Of a stretch of 64,000 bases of DNA, positions 37,602 to 47,994 are shown one piece after another. The notes beneath the pieces are model-generated. The model searched no databases. It was not told the origin of the DNA and saw only the letters and a program-made list of their open reading frames with translations. Numbering within the stretch: position 1 is the first letter of the stretch; each line of letters begins with the position of its first letter. Position numbers and translations under genes: made by a program. Source of the DNA: Polaribacter sp. IC066 (GTDB lineage Bacteria > Bacteroidota > Bacteroidia > Flavobacteriales > Flavobacteriaceae); NCBI RefSeq assembly GCF_007997085.1, contig NZ_VORR01000005.1:1-64000 (forward strand), written 5' to 3'.

Positions 37602-40373
37602 ATGAGAAGACTAATTTATTCCTTAAAAAGTATGGTACTCTGCACATTTATTTTTGCATTGTCAGTACCATCAAACGCACAAATTACAAAAACAGCAAGT
37701 GTAGAAGGTATTACCGAATACATGCTAGATAATGGTCTAAAAGTACTATTATTTCCAGACAATTCTGCACAAACTATCACGGTGAATATCACTTACAAGG
37801 TAGGTTCAAGGCATGAAGGTTATGGTGAAAAAGGGATGGCTCATTTATTAGAGCATATGGTGTTTAAAGGTACACCTAACCACCCAAACATTACAGAAGA
37901 GTTAACATCTCATGGGGCAAGACCCAACGGAACAACCTATTATGACCGTACCAACTATTTTGAAACCTTTAATGCAACCGAAGAAAATCTAGATTGGGCT
38001 TTAGATTTAGAGTCAGATAGAATGATGAATTCTTATATTTCAAATGACGATTTACAATCAGAATTTACGGTAGTACGAAACGAGTTTGAAAGCGGAGAGA
38101 ATTCTCCATCGCGTGTTTTATCACAAAACGTTATTAGTGCCGCTTTTTTATGGCATAATTACGGACAATCTACTATTGGAAATCGTTCTGATATTATGCG
38201 GGTACCCATTGAAAATTTAAAAGCTTTTTATAAAAAATATTACAGACCTAGTAATGCCGTATTAATGGTAACTGGTAAAATTGATGTTGAAGCGACATTA
38301 AAGTTAATTGTTGAAAAATTTGGGGTGTTAAAAAATCCAGATGTGCCACTTAAAGATGTGCCTACTATCGAGCCAGCTCAAGACGGAGAGAGAACAGTTG
38401 TTTTAAATCGAGTTGGTGATTTACAAATTGTAGCTGCCTTATATCATATTCCAGCAGTTTCGCACATAGATTTTACAGCAATGGCTATTGCAGAACAAGT
38501 ATTAACAGATGAACCTTCAGGAAGATTGTATAAAGCTTTAGTTGAAGGTAAAAAGGCTTCTAGTCTTTATTCTTATACGCCATTTACAAAAGAGCCATCA
38601 TTTCTGTATATCAATGTAGATGTGCCTTCGGATAAGTCTTTAGAGGCGGCTAAAGAAACATTATTAAATGTTTTAGACAACCTATCTAAAGAACCAGTAA
38701 CAGCAGATGAATTAAAGCGTGCGAAGGCAAATATGTTAAAGCAAATGGATCAAATTTCTCGTAATTCTTCTTATTTAGCAACGTATACGAGTGAGTTTAT
38801 TGGAGCCGGAGATTGGAGATTAATGTTTATTTACCGCGATTTTATTGAGTCTATGACTTTAGACCAAGTAAATACTGCTGTAAAACGGTATTTAATAAAA
38901 ACAAATAGAACTGTTGGTTTATTTGTACCTACAGAAAACCCTGTAACGGTTGCCATAGATCATACAGAAGGTTTAGAAGAACTTGTTGCAAATTATAAAG
39001 GAAGAGAAGGTTTAGACGCTGGTGACGCTTTTGATGTGTCTCATGATAATATTCAGAACAATTTAAGTACGGGTATGTTACAGAAAGCACCTATTGAATA
39101 CGGATTTATAAAAAAGAATAATCGTGGTGAGACCGTAACTTTAGATTTTACGATTAGAAATGGTACTGTTGATGATTTTATGAATAAAGGTAAAATTGCG
39201 AGTTATACAGGGCGTATGTTAAACAAAGGAACCACCACTAAATCTAGACAAGATATTGAAGATGCCTTGAGTGCTTTAAAATCTTCTACTTTTGTGAGTA
39301 GTTCTAACGGACAAATAAACGCCACGGTTAGCTCTACAGAAGAAAACTTAATGGCAACGCTAGATGTGATGACAGACATGTTGAAAAATCCTGTTTTTGA
39401 TGCAACAGAATTAGAAAAGCTAAAAACACAAGATTTAGCAGGTTTAGAACAAAGTAAAACAGATCCGCAGGCAATAGCCATCCGTAAAATGAGCTCAATA
39501 ATGAGTGAAATTTATCCGAAAGGGCATCCTAATCATGCTATGACTTTAGATGAAGAAATAGAGGCAATTAAAGCTGTAACTGTGGCAGATTTAAAAGCAT
39601 ATCATAAAGAGTTCTACGGTATTTCTGATAATGCTAGTGTAGTTTCAATTGGTAATTTAAATGAGCAAAAATTAAAAGATTATTTTGAAACAAATTTTAG
39701 CGATTTTAGAAATAATCGTGCATTTAAAAATATACAGAAACCTTACCTTGCCAATACAGCAACCAATGAAAGTACTAATACACCAGACAAAAAGAATGCG
39801 ATTTCTTTTGGTGTATTGAGTATGGAAGTTAGCACAGATGATAAAGATTATGCTGCTTTGCAGGTTGCCGGAGAAATTTTAGGAGGTGGTTTTATATCCT
39901 CTAGAATCGCGAATAGATTGCGTCAGAAAGATGGTATTAGTTACGGAGCAGGTGGCAGAGTAAGTGTAGATAATGATCGTAAAGATAAAAGCTCTTCAGC
40001 TTTTGTGTATGCAATTTATGCACCTGAAAATGCTGCTAAAGTACAGCAAGGTTTTAAGGAAGAAATTGCACTATTTATTAAAGATGGTATTACAAAAGAA
40101 GAACTGGAATCTACCGTTAATGGTTGGGTGCAAGCTCAAAGTGTTGCGCGTGCAAAAGATGATGAGTTGGCAGGTTTAATAGAGACTAATTTATATTATG
40201 ACCGCGATTTAACATTTCAAAAAAATATAGAAGAGCAGGTAAAAAGTTTAACTGTAGATCAGGTAAATGCAGCGATTAAAAAATACTTTAAAACTTTTGA
40301 TAAATGGACAGTATCTAATGCTGGAGATTTTAAAGAATTAGAAGTTCAAAAAGAAGGTAAAAAGATTGATTAA
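37602..40373 (+). CDS. M16 family zinc metallopeptidase (two tandem insulinase-like halves)
   Basis: The 923-residue protein starts with a signal peptide (MRRLIYSLKSMVLCTFIFALSVPSNAQ). The first half has the inverted zinc motif HLLEH at residues 81-85 (GMAHLLEHMVFKGT), with a downstream glutamate region (ATEENLDWALDLESDRM). The second half, from about 480, repeats the fold without HxxEH, as in pitrilysin-type and processing-peptidase-like enzymes. Such periplasmic peptidases degrade peptides in a closed chamber. A terminator follows at 40396-40430. Confidence 0.93.
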   Translation: MRRLIYSLKSMVLCTFIFALSVPSNAQITKTASVEGITEYMLDNGLKVLLFPDNSAQTITVNITYKVGSRHEGYGEKGMAHLLEHMVFKGTPNHPNITEELTSHGARPNGTTYYDRTNYFETFNATEENLDWALDLESDRMMNSYISNDDLQSEFTVVRNEFESGENSPSRVLSQNVISAAFLWHNYGQSTIGNRSDIMRVPIENLKAFYKKYYRPSNAVLMVTGKIDVEATLKLIVEKFGVLKNPDVPLKDVPTIEPAQDGERTVVLNRVGDLQIVAALYHIPAVSHIDFTAMAIAEQVLTDEPSGRLYKALVEGKKASSLYSYTPFTKEPSFLYINVDVPSDKSLEAAKETLLNVLDNLSKEPVTADELKRAKANMLKQMDQISRNSSYLATYTSEFIGAGDWRLMFIYRDFIESMTLDQVNTAVKRYLIKTNRTVGLFVPTENPVTVAIDHTEGLEELVANYKGREGLDAGDAFDVSHDNIQNNLSTGMLQKAPIEYGFIKKNNRGETVTLDFTIRNGTVDDFMNKGKIASYTGRMLNKGTTTKSRQDIEDALSALKSSTFVSSSNGQINATVSSTEENLMATLDVMTDMLKNPVFDATELEKLKTQDLAGLEQSKTDPQAIAIRKMSSIMSEIYPKGHPNHAMTLDEEIEAIKAVTVADLKAYHKEFYGISDNASVVSIGNLNEQKLKDYFETNFSDFRNNRAFKNIQKPYLANTATNESTNTPDKKNAISFGVLSMEVSTDDKDYAALQVAGEILGGGFISSRIANRLRQKDGISYGAGGRVSVDNDRKDKSSSAFVYAIYAPENAAKVQQGFKEEIALFIKDGITKEELESTVNGWVQAQSVARAKDDELAGLIETNLYYDRDLTFQKNIEEQVKSLTVDQVNAAIKKYFKTFDKWTVSNAGDFKELEVQKEGKKID

Positions 40374-40395
40374 TTTTTTTAAAAACCTAAAGTAA

Positions 40396-40430
40396 AAGCC
40401 AATTTGTATTTTCAAATTGGCTTTTTTTTG
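40396..40430 (+). terminator. Intrinsic terminator after the M16 peptidase gene
   Basis: AAGCCAATTTG and CAAATTGGCTT form an 11-bp stem with a TATTTT loop, followed by a T-run. Confidence 0.85.
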
Positions 40431-41008
40431 ATTTTAAGATTGACTGTTGTATTTCTAATTCATCATTGTTCGCTAAAGAAACAAGCCGATTCACTTTTAA
40501 AACGAACTGCAGTTTCAGAACCAAGACTTGATGATAACCAACTTAAAATAAGAGAAAAAAAGATGATTTTTTTTAAAATTAATTCAAAATATAAGGTATT
40601 ATTAAAAAAAAAAAGTGAAATCTCTTCATTTTAAAACGATTTATGAACCTAAATATTTTTAATCGGACACTATTAATTCTAATTATAGAGCCTCAACACT
40701 AGTAGAATTTTAAGGATTAGAAGTGTTTTTTTTGGTGATACTTTTTAAAAGTAAAATAATTTTGACTTTTTTTTAAAATAATTGTCGAACTTTTTTAGCT
40801 ATATTTTTCGAGGATTTTTAAATTATTTGAGGTTATTTTAAAAGAAATAAATCGGATGTTTCGATTTTTTATCGCGATAAATCAATGGTATTATATGTAA
40901 TTATTTAGATTTTATTTTCTAAATTTATAGAATAAACCAACTTTATACATAAGTATTGTTTATGTTTATTATAAAAAACATAAATAAAAAGTTATGATTA
41001 ATTTTTTT
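40431..41008. other. AT-rich intergenic region, no convincing gene
   Basis: About 580 bases with homopolymer A and T runs. A 76-codon frame crosses the terminator and has low-complexity lysine-rich sequence, so I do not call it. No RNA fold stands out. Confidence 0.45.
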
Positions 41009-41016
41009 GATATTTG
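41009..41016 (+). promoter_or_regulatory. Probable -7 element of the isocitrate dehydrogenase gene
   Basis: GATATTTG differs from TAnnTTTG only at the first base and lies 21 bp before the chosen ATG (41037). No clear -33 box is seen. Confidence 0.4.
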
Positions 41017-41036
41017 CCCCATCAAAAAATATAAAG

Positions 41037-42548
41037 ATGGAAAATATTCAAATAAAGCAAAAAGAAAAAAATGTTAGTAAAAGTACTATTACTAGAGTTG
41101 CAGTAGCACATGGTGATGGAATTGGTCCAGAAATTATGGATGCTACTTTAAGAATTCTAGAAGCTGCAGGAGCAAATATTGAAGCTGAAAAAATTGAAGT
41201 TGGTGAAAAAGTATACTTGTCTGGCAATTCTGCCGGAATAGAAAAAAGTGCTTGGGAAGTAATCAACAGAAATAAATTAATTTTAAAAGCACCTATTACA
41301 ACACCGCAAGGAAAAGGTTATAAAAGTTTAAATGTAACCTTGCGTAAATCTTTAGGATTGTTTGCCAATGTAAGACCTGTAAATGCGTATGCGCCTTATG
41401 TAAAAACTAATTTTGCAGGAATGGATGTTGTTATTGTAAGAGAAAATGAAGAAGATTTATATGCAGGTATAGAACACCAACAAACACAAGATGTAGTACA
41501 ATGTTTAAAATTGATTACGAGACCCGGTTGCGAAAAGATAGTACGATATGCTTTTGAGTATGCCCAAGCTTATGGAAGAAAGAAGGTTACTTGTATGGTA
41601 AAAGATAATATTATGAAATTAACGGATGGTTTATTTCACAGTGTTTTTAAAGAGATAGCTGCAGAGTATCCTAACATAGAGAGTAATTCTCAAATTATAG
41701 ATATCGGCTCTGCAAAATTAGCAGCTAATCCAGAAAATTATGATGTTATTGTAACTTCTAATTTATACGGAGATATTATTTCTGATATTGCAGCAGAGAT
41801 CGCAGGTTCTGTGGGTATGGCTGGTTCTGCTAATATCGGCACCAATATAGCAATGTTTGAGGCTATTCACGGTTCTGCACCAGATATTGCTGGAAAAAAA
41901 ATAGCAAATCCTTCTGGATTACTAAATGCCGCAGTAATGATGCTGTCTCATGTAGGTAAAACAGAAATTGCATACACTATTAAAAATGCTTGGTTAACCA
42001 CTTTAGAAAAAGGCTATCATACGGCAGACGTGTATCAAGAGTCAATTTCTAAAGAATTAGTTTCTACAAGTGAGTTTGCTTCTAAAGTCATTGAAAATCT
42101 AGGAAACCAACCAACAACTTTACCGATAAGTAATTTAGCAGCAGGTAACGGCGAAATTGTGATTCCTGTTTATAAAAGAAAAGAACAAAAGCAAGTTTTA
42201 GTGGGTGTGGATGTTTTTATCAACTGGCAAGGTACCGATGCTACTATTATAGGCGATATTTTATCTGGTATCGATTCTTTTAAAATGAAGTTAAAAATGA
42301 TAACCAACAGAGGGGTAAAAGTATATCCCGAAGGGATGAAAGAAACCTATTGCACAGATCATTGGAGATGTAGATTTGTAGATATACACTCTAAAATAGA
42401 AGGAAATTTGGTGTACAATCCGGTAGATTTTGAAAAAATAATAGCTTTATTATCAAAATTAAATAATGAAGGTTTTCAAGTGATTAAAATTGAAAACTTA
42501 TATGAGTTTGACGGAAAAAGAGGGTTTTCTTTAGGACAAGGAGAGTAG
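41037..42548 (+). CDS. icd: NADP-dependent isocitrate dehydrogenase (long, Thermus-like form)
   Basis: The protein has the isocitrate/isopropylmalate dehydrogenase fold: AVAHGDGIGPEIMD at the N-terminus, TLRKSLGLFANVRPV and VIVRENEEDLYAGIEH for substrate binding, and FEAIHGSAPDIAGKKIANPSGLLNAAVMML for cofactor and metal. About 140 extra residues form a C-terminal domain (from VYKRKEQKQVLVGVDVFINW), as in Thermus and many Bacteroidota enzymes. It converts isocitrate to 2-oxoglutarate in the TCA cycle. The open frame extends to a TTG at 41007, but the promoter-like element overlaps there, so the ATG at 41037 is preferred (503 residues). Confidence 0.93.
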   Translation: MENIQIKQKEKNVSKSTITRVAVAHGDGIGPEIMDATLRILEAAGANIEAEKIEVGEKVYLSGNSAGIEKSAWEVINRNKLILKAPITTPQGKGYKSLNVTLRKSLGLFANVRPVNAYAPYVKTNFAGMDVVIVRENEEDLYAGIEHQQTQDVVQCLKLITRPGCEKIVRYAFEYAQAYGRKKVTCMVKDNIMKLTDGLFHSVFKEIAAEYPNIESNSQIIDIGSAKLAANPENYDVIVTSNLYGDIISDIAAEIAGSVGMAGSANIGTNIAMFEAIHGSAPDIAGKKIANPSGLLNAAVMMLSHVGKTEIAYTIKNAWLTTLEKGYHTADVYQESISKELVSTSEFASKVIENLGNQPTTLPISNLAAGNGEIVIPVYKRKEQKQVLVGVDVFINWQGTDATIIGDILSGIDSFKMKLKMITNRGVKVYPEGMKETYCTDHWRCRFVDIHSKIEGNLVYNPVDFEKIIALLSKLNNEGFQVIKIENLYEFDGKRGFSLGQGE

Positions 42549-42569
42549 GTATTAGTTATTTTATATAAT

Positions 42570-42603
42570 AAGCAGTTGTATTTTTGTACAGCTGCTTTTT
42601 TTG
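42570..42603 (+). terminator. Intrinsic terminator after icd
   Basis: AAGCAGTTGTA and TGTACAGCTGCTT form an imperfect stem around a short T-rich loop, followed by seven T. Confidence 0.75.
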
Positions 42604-42887
42604 TATTGATAAAATAAAAAATATTCACGAAAATGAATTATTTGAATCATTCTTGTCCGATAAAAGACTCAAGATTGCATCGTTTTTAGAATCAAGAATT
42701 AAGACTTGATTTTAACTACTTAACAAACACCTATAATTTAAAATAAAATCTGCTACTTTATTTTGATGAGGTTATTTCTAAAAAAGAAAGGTATCATTTA
42801 AAAAACTTACAGAATCCTTTCTTTTGAGAGAGATGATCAGACTAAAAATATTTTTAATCTTACACTAATGTCTTTTAATTAAATCTA
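42604..42887. other. Intergenic DNA between convergent genes, no feature seen
   Basis: I find no coding or RNA signal. The stretch is AT-rich with several in-frame stops in all frames. Confidence 0.45.
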
Positions 42888-43988
42888 TCATCCCTGAATT
42901 TTTTTATTCTTGGCGGTATCAAAAAAGTTTCTTAAATTTTTATAGACAAAAGCATTTGTTTTCACGTAATAAAAAGAAATAAAACAGACACAAGTAATAA
43001 ATGAGATGGCACCAAAAACGGCTTGCCATGGTGCAAGGGTTTTGCCTATTAATTTTAGACCAATTCCTGTAAAGCTGCCGTAAATAAGAATAAAGTGAAT
43101 TACATAAATAGACAATGTTTTTTGTCCGATTTTTAAAAGTAAAGGAAATTTTAAATATTTTTCGAATGCATAGAAAAAAGCAAAATAAAGAAAAACATTG
43201 CCCAATCTAGTAAATAAGTAGTTATAACTAGCGGAGTCCATAAATAATTGAATGTTGGTTGCTTTTGATATTTCAGCCAAAAGATAAGAAGAATAAAATA
43301 TCAAAATAGCACCAGTAAAGATAAAAGAACTCACAGCAATTGCCTTAAAATTTCTTTTTTGCAAATTAGTATAAAATAAAGTAGCTAAAAAAGCACCAAA
43401 AGAGAAGTAACCAAACCAAGGGATAATGGTAAATATAGAGCCTCTATTTTTGGAGATATAATTGCGTAAAATAAGAGGAACACTTTCAAAATTTACCACA
43501 CGATACAAGGGTTCGGTAAGAAAAATTAAAACACCTACAAACAAAGTAACACATGAAAAAAGCACTAACTTTTTTGCGGATAAAAAGTAAAGAACAATAA
43601 TACAAATTAAACTTAAACCGATGCATTGTAAAACATCAACAACTAAAAAATAAGTATTAAAGCTGCCAGATAACCATTGCAAAATAGGAATTCTTATAAG
43701 ATATCCCACAAAAATTAAAAAGAAACCTCGAATAATTCCTTTTCGCATTCGCTGTTTCTCATCATCTTTTTCTTTCGCTTTTAGTAATAAATAGGTGAAG
43801 ATTAGTCCTGAAATCGTAAAAAACGTAGGCGCTGTAATTCCTCTAAAATAAGACCATACAGCAAACGGAATTAAATTTAAATCTCTGTAAGTTGTATTTA
43901 AAAGTGTGTCTATAAAATGACCTTGCAGCATCATTATAATGGCAAAAGCACGAATGATATCAATAAAATATAATCTTTTAGATTCCAA
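42888..43988 (-). CDS. DUF1624/heparan-alpha-glucosaminide acetyltransferase-like membrane protein
   Basis: The 366-residue protein has about ten membrane segments. The N-terminus LYFIDIIRAFAIIMMLQGHFIDTLL is the diagnostic first helix with R-x-x-A and a histidine, used in the transmembrane acyltransferase superfamily. FTISGLIFTYLLLKAKE and the late SIYVIHFILIYGSF also fit. Eukaryotic relatives transfer acetyl groups across a membrane to sugars; the bacterial substrate is unknown. It stands alone on the minus strand. Confidence 0.75.
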   Translation of the reverse strand: MESKRLYFIDIIRAFAIIMMLQGHFIDTLLNTTYRDLNLIPFAVWSYFRGITAPTFFTISGLIFTYLLLKAKEKDDEKQRMRKGIIRGFFLIFVGYLIRIPILQWLSGSFNTYFLVVDVLQCIGLSLICIIVLYFLSAKKLVLFSCVTLFVGVLIFLTEPLYRVVNFESVPLILRNYISKNRGSIFTIIPWFGYFSFGAFLATLFYTNLQKRNFKAIAVSSFIFTGAILIFYSSYLLAEISKATNIQLFMDSASYNYLFTRLGNVFLYFAFFYAFEKYLKFPLLLKIGQKTLSIYVIHFILIYGSFTGIGLKLIGKTLAPWQAVFGAISFITCVCFISFYYVKTNAFVYKNLRNFFDTAKNKKIQG

Positions 43989-44177
43989 GGGATAAAATTA
44001 AATCTTAAATGTAAGCATATATTTTATTGAATCTACACAATTCATTTAGAATTGTAATAATAGATTAGAATCTTAACGTTTAGATTTCCTCAAAGACGCC
44101 TAGTGGACCATAAATTCCAAAAAAAAATAATGACTTTAGCAGAAATTTAAAATAGCTATTTTATGAATAATTTTAGG

Positions 44178-45242
44178 TTAAATTTTTCTAGTTTTATTAA
44201 TTAACCAGAAATCAGCTAACACTAAAGCTGTCATCGCCTCTATAATTGGTACTGCTCTTGGCACAACACAAGGATCATGTCTTCCTTTCCCTGTTATTTC
44301 TGTTAGCTCATTTTCAGAATTAATGGTTTGTTGTGAACTCATAATGGTTGCCACAGGTTTAAAGGCAACTCTAAAATAGATATCCATTCCGTTACTAATT
44401 CCACCTTGAATACCGCCAGATAGATTAGACTGTGTAGAACCATCTTCGTTAAAAATATCATTATGTTCAGAACCTTTCATTTTTGCGCCACAAAATCCGC
44501 TGCCAAATTCAAAACCTTTTACAGCATTAATAGAAAGCATTGCTTTACCTAACTCTGCATGTAATTTATTAAAAATAGGTTCACCAAGGCCAACGGGCAT
44601 ATTTTGTGCAACACAGGTTATGGTTCCTCCAATAGTATCGCCAGCCTTTCTAATTTCTTTAATTCGAGTAATCATTTTTTCGGCAGAAGCTTCATCGGGG
44701 CAGCGCACAATATTACTTTCTGTTTTAGAAAAATCTAAATCTTGATATGGTTTGTCTATAAAAATATCGCCAACAGAAGAGGTAAACGCATTAATTTTTA
44801 TGCTAGCAATTAATTGTTTTGCCAAAGCACCAGCAACAACCCAGTTTGCAGTTTCACGAGCAGAACTTCTTCCGCCACCTTTATAATCTCTAATTCCGTA
44901 TTTTTGGTCGTAGGTATAATCCGCATGCGAAGGTCTGTACACGTTTGTGTTGTGGTTGTAATCTTTACTTTTCTGATTTGTATTTTTGATGATAAAACCA
45001 ATAGAAGTTCCTGTAGTTTTTCCTTCAAAAATGCCTGATAAGAATTCAACGGTATCAGGTTCCTTACGCTGCGTTACAATTTTAGATTGCCCGGGTTTAC
45101 GTCTATTTAGTTCTTCTTGAATTGCTTCAAAATTTAAGGCTAAACCCGCGGGAAATCCGTCGATAACACCACCAATTGCAGTACCATGAGATTCTCCGTA
45201 GGTAGTTACTTTTAATAAATTTCCGAAAGAGTTAAAAGACAT
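44178..45242 (-). CDS. aroC: Chorismate synthase
   Basis: AroC converts EPSP to chorismate with reduced FMN, the last shared step of aromatic amino-acid synthesis. Signatures: [15 protein letters not shown] at the N-terminus, [19 protein letters not shown], and the C-terminal [18 protein letters not shown]. The open frame extends to a GTG at 45263 but the ATG at 45242 ([11 protein letters not shown]) is the normal start, giving 354 residues. Confidence 0.97.
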   Translation of the reverse strand: MSFNSFGNLLKVTTYGESHGTAIGGVIDGFPAGLALNFEAIQEELNRRKPGQSKIVTQRKEPDTVEFLSGIFEGKTTGTSIGFIIKNTNQKSKDYNHNTNVYRPSHADYTYDQKYGIRDYKGGGRSSARETANWVVAGALAKQLIASIKINAFTSSVGDIFIDKPYQDLDFSKTESNIVRCPDEASAEKMITRIKEIRKAGDTIGGTITCVAQNMPVGLGEPIFNKLHAELGKAMLSINAVKGFEFGSGFCGAKMKGSEHNDIFNEDGSTQSNLSGGIQGGISNGMDIYFRVAFKPVATIMSSQQTINSENELTEITGKGRHDPCVVPRAVPIIEAMTALVLADFWLINKTRKI

Positions 45243-45411
45243 AAGTAGATATAATTTTAGCACAAATATACGAATCTACTTAAAAAGTAAGTTCATTAGA
45301 CGTTGTTTAATTATGATTCCTAAATTATTTATTTTCTTGTGATGGTTTGATAATTAGAGGGATATCTTTTATATTTTGAGATATTCAAAATAAATAAAAA
45401 TTAATAGTTTT

Positions 45412-45446
45412 TTTGTTTCAAATAATGAAAAAGGTTTCTATATTTG
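45412..45446 (+). promoter_or_regulatory. Promoter of tRNA-Ser
   Basis: TATATTTG at 45439-45446 is an exact -7 match. TTTG/TTTC at 45412-45419 lies 19-23 bp upstream. The tRNA begins 36 bp downstream. Confidence 0.65.
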
Positions 45447-45481
45447 CACCCGCAATCAGAGTATATCTGATGAGACGCACT

Positions 45482-45566
45482 GGAGAAATGGCAGAGCGGT
45501 CGAATGCGGCAGTCTTGAAAACTGTTGACTGTAACAGGTCCGGGGGTTCGAATCCCTCTTTCTCCG
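45482..45566 (+). tRNA. tRNA-Ser (anticodon TGA)
   Basis: The acceptor arms GGAGAAA and TTTCTCC pair. The anticodon loop reads CTTGAAA, a long variable arm is present, and the T-arm GGGGTTCGAATCCCT is intact. It forms the left border of the accessory region, a common integration target. Confidence 0.97.
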
Positions 45567-45568
45567 CA

Positions 45569-45607
45569 AAACCCTTGTTAATCAATTGATTTTCAAGGGT
45601 TTTTTAT
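45569..45607 (+). terminator. Terminator after tRNA-Ser
   Basis: AAACCCTTG and CAAGGGTTT form a stem with an inner AATCAATTGATT palindrome as loop, then TTTT. Confidence 0.8.
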
Positions 45608-45786
45608 TGGAATTGATCTTTGTTTCTTTTAATTATTTTCAATTTCACTTCAGCTTTCAATGTTTTTTTAAGTTTAATAGTTCTGAAAAATACATTTTTT
45701 CATTTTTATTTGTTTTTATAGTTATCTAATTTCTCTCTTCATACAAGAATTTTAACAAGAAATAAAATAAACTTAAAATAATAACT

Positions 45787-46122
45787 ATGGAAAATCCTTT
45801 CGAAATTATCAACAACAGATTAGAGCGCATTGAAAAATTACTGGAAAATATCTATTCAGATATGCAAGAAAATAGAGGGAATCCTACTTCTCCCAAAATA
45901 ATGAATTTAAAACAACTGGCAAACTATTTGAGTATCTCAACATCGAATATTTATAAATTGACAGGTTCTCGTAATATTCCTCATTCAAAAAATGGTAAAA
46001 AACTGTATTTTGAAAAATCAATACTTGATGCTTGGTTTTTAAAAAATACTATAATGACAAATGATGATCTTGAGCAAGAGGCTTTGAAATACACATTAAA
46101 AAGGAAGTTTAAACGTAGGTAA
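45787..46122 (+). CDS. Helix-turn-helix DNA-binding (excisionase-like) protein
   Basis: The 111-residue protein has an N-terminal coiled-coil stretch (IINNRLERIEKLLENIYSDMQ) and a MerR/Xis-type wHTH: MNLKQLANYLSISTSNIYKLTGSRNIPHSKNGKKLYF, then DAWFLKN. Proteins of this type are found in Bacteroidota integrative elements, where they act as excisionases or mobilisation regulators. It is the first gene after tRNA-Ser. No integrase accompanies it in the window, so it may be a relic of a decayed element. Confidence 0.8.
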   Translation: MENPFEIINNRLERIEKLLENIYSDMQENRGNPTSPKIMNLKQLANYLSISTSNIYKLTGSRNIPHSKNGKKLYFEKSILDAWFLKNTIMTNDDLEQEALKYTLKRKFKRR

Positions 46123-46240
46123 TCATAAAAGAGTTTCAAAAGTGAGTTTAATGAAAAAAACACCAATATAAATTCTTTTAAAAGCTACAATAACCTTTCC
46201 ATAACAATTTTTCCACCTCTCAATGATGTTCATTTTATTT

Positions 46241-46978
46241 TTAAAACAAACCTCGTTGAAAGGGGACTTCATTTAAAATACTAGGTATGTTGCTATCTTT
46301 TTTAGTCGAAAATAAATCTGGAGAAACAGGGTAAGTCGATAGTTCTTGGGATGTAAAAGTATTTAGTAATTCTTTAATTTTATCTTCTTCTGAAGTTTGC
46401 AGCCAATCCTTATAATCTGTAGGATCTAAAATTAAAGGCATTCTGTAACTACCTAATTTATTTGGTGTGTTATGTATTTCTTTAAACATTGAATTTGCTT
46501 CTGTAGTAATGATAGAAGCTGAATAAACAGGCTTGGTACAACTATTCTTTAGAACAGAATAAACACCTGCAAAAGCAATTAAAGCATGATTTTTTTCTTT
46601 AAAATAATAAGGTATTTTATTTTTTATTCCAATAGCTGAATGAGGTTCAAAGAAACCATCTGCAAATAGTAAACATCGCTGCTTTCTAATGAATTGATTA
46701 AAAAAATTACTTTCAAATAAACGCTCTCTGGTAGCGTTTAGAGTATTCGTTTTTATTAAAAACTCTTTTCTTTTTAATACATCATATTTTGTTGGTAATA
46801 CACCCCAAGTTGAATTTACTATCGATGTTGGATCATCTTGTTTTACGATGGCTAAATTCTTTGTTTCCCATCCATTAAAATGATAATAAGGCTTAAATGA
46901 CAAAGGATCATTGAATATCATTTTAGACTGAATTTCTATATCTTTTATGGATTTGGTTAAGGAAATATGGAAACACAT
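46241..46978 (-). CDS. SRAP domain protein (SOS response-associated peptidase, HMCES/YedK family)
   Basis: The 245-residue protein starts MCFH, exposing the catalytic Cys2 after Met removal, which forms a thiazolidine crosslink with abasic sites in single-stranded DNA. Other family residues are the Asn in NTLNATRE (about 78), the Glu in DGFFEPH (about 111) and the His in KEIHNTPNKLGSYRMPLIL. The usual HNRMP core carries an insert of about nine residues, as in other Bacteroidota members. It protects abasic sites. A degraded second copy lies at 60430-60860 in the same orientation. Confidence 0.88.
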   Translation of the reverse strand: MCFHISLTKSIKDIEIQSKMIFNDPLSFKPYYHFNGWETKNLAIVKQDDPTSIVNSTWGVLPTKYDVLKRKEFLIKTNTLNATRERLFESNFFNQFIRKQRCLLFADGFFEPHSAIGIKNKIPYYFKEKNHALIAFAGVYSVLKNSCTKPVYSASIITTEANSMFKEIHNTPNKLGSYRMPLILDPTDYKDWLQTSEEDKIKELLNTFTSQELSTYPVSPDLFSTKKDSNIPSILNEVPFQRGLF

Positions 46979-47029
46979 GATTTTTTTTTTGATTAAAGAT
47001 ACATTATTACTTTAAAGAATCTTTAATGG

Positions 47030-47145
47030 CACTAATTAAAGCGTCTTTTGTCTTCAAGGTTTAATTCACTCCATATTTCTTTGGGTAAATTAGTGTTGGA
47101 TTTATGCTTTTGTTAAAACCTCAATAGCCTGCAAATTATACGCTA
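47030..47145 (-). pseudogene. Remnant of a second copy of the 47995-48378 gene (DUF6979-like)
   Basis: Read on the minus strand, pieces in two frames give AYNLQAIEVLTKA and LPKEIWSELNLEDKRRFN. These align with EYALQAVEILKWAE and TPKELWAALNPGDKRSNS of the intact gene at 47995. A frameshift and missing ends show decay. Confidence 0.7.
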
Positions 47146-47870
47146 TTATTCCTTTTTATTCTCTAATAAACTTAAACAGACTTTACCTGCTTCAGTGGTG
47201 TAATATTTTTGAAACTTACTGGTAGGTTTATTTGGTAATGTTCTTCTTAATAATTCTTGTCTCAATAGTTTATCTGTATGATACTTGAAATTTTTTGTCT
47301 GATTACTGATATGTAAACAATCTTCTAATATTTCCTTTTTCTTTTTAGGATTGTAGGTGAATTTTAAAATTTTAATTTCATGGTTTGTCAGCCCATTAGC
47401 AATTACTTTGTATTTATTAATAATTGTTTGGGTATCGCTCTTGCTGCCTTTATCTAATACTTCTGAAACTAACTTAACGTACCTTTCTAATTCGTGACTA
47501 CTTAATTTGAATAGAGCCGTTTTATCTTGGTTACCTTCTTGGTTACTATCTTGGTTACTTGTAGTTTTAGGTAACACAATTCTTAAAAAATTATCTGAAA
47601 ACTGAAAACAGTCTTTTGGATAATACGCACTAATTCTAGGAATACCAGAACCTAACTGCTCCACCAGTTCTAAATCTTTAAAAACCCGAATCAACTCTTT
47701 ATTTCTAGGAATTGAATAGCCTTCAAAAAATTCTTTTTCACTTAAACCATCAGGCAGGGAACCTGTAGATGTAATTTCTATACGATCGCTAAAAATGCAA
47801 TCACTTCCTTTGCTAAATCTACTTTTTTAGAAAGTTCTCGTTTGTATTCGATATGGTTGGTTTCGCTCAT
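47146..47870 (-). pseudogene. AlbA_2/Schlafen-type ATP-binding (RecG-like) protein with internal deletion
   Basis: The minus strand starts at 47870 with MSETNHIEYKRELSKKVDLAKEVIAF, the N-terminus of AlbA_2 (divergent AAA_4) proteins. It jumps, with a frameshift, to SDRIEITSTGSLPDGLSEKEFFEGYSIPRNKELIRVFKDLELVEQLGSGIPRI, the HATPase-like C-terminal core; about 200 residues between them are missing. The wHTH tail continues to the stop at 47146. Intact relatives (about 450-550 residues) are putative transcriptional regulators or defence proteins. This copy is a deletion derivative. Confidence 0.8.
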
Positions 47871-47994
47871 GACTTTATAGTAACTGTTTTACTGTCGGAT
47901 TGTGAAGGTCTTAAATTTTATGAAAAGAACGTATCGTACTCTCTTAATTGACTCCATACTAATTTTGACGCTTTCATTTGTACTATTCGTTTTT

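Noticed and set aside
40404-40634. 76-codon plus-strand frame
   Set aside because: It begins inside the M16 terminator, is low in complexity and ends in a lysine-rich A-run; no homologous pattern.
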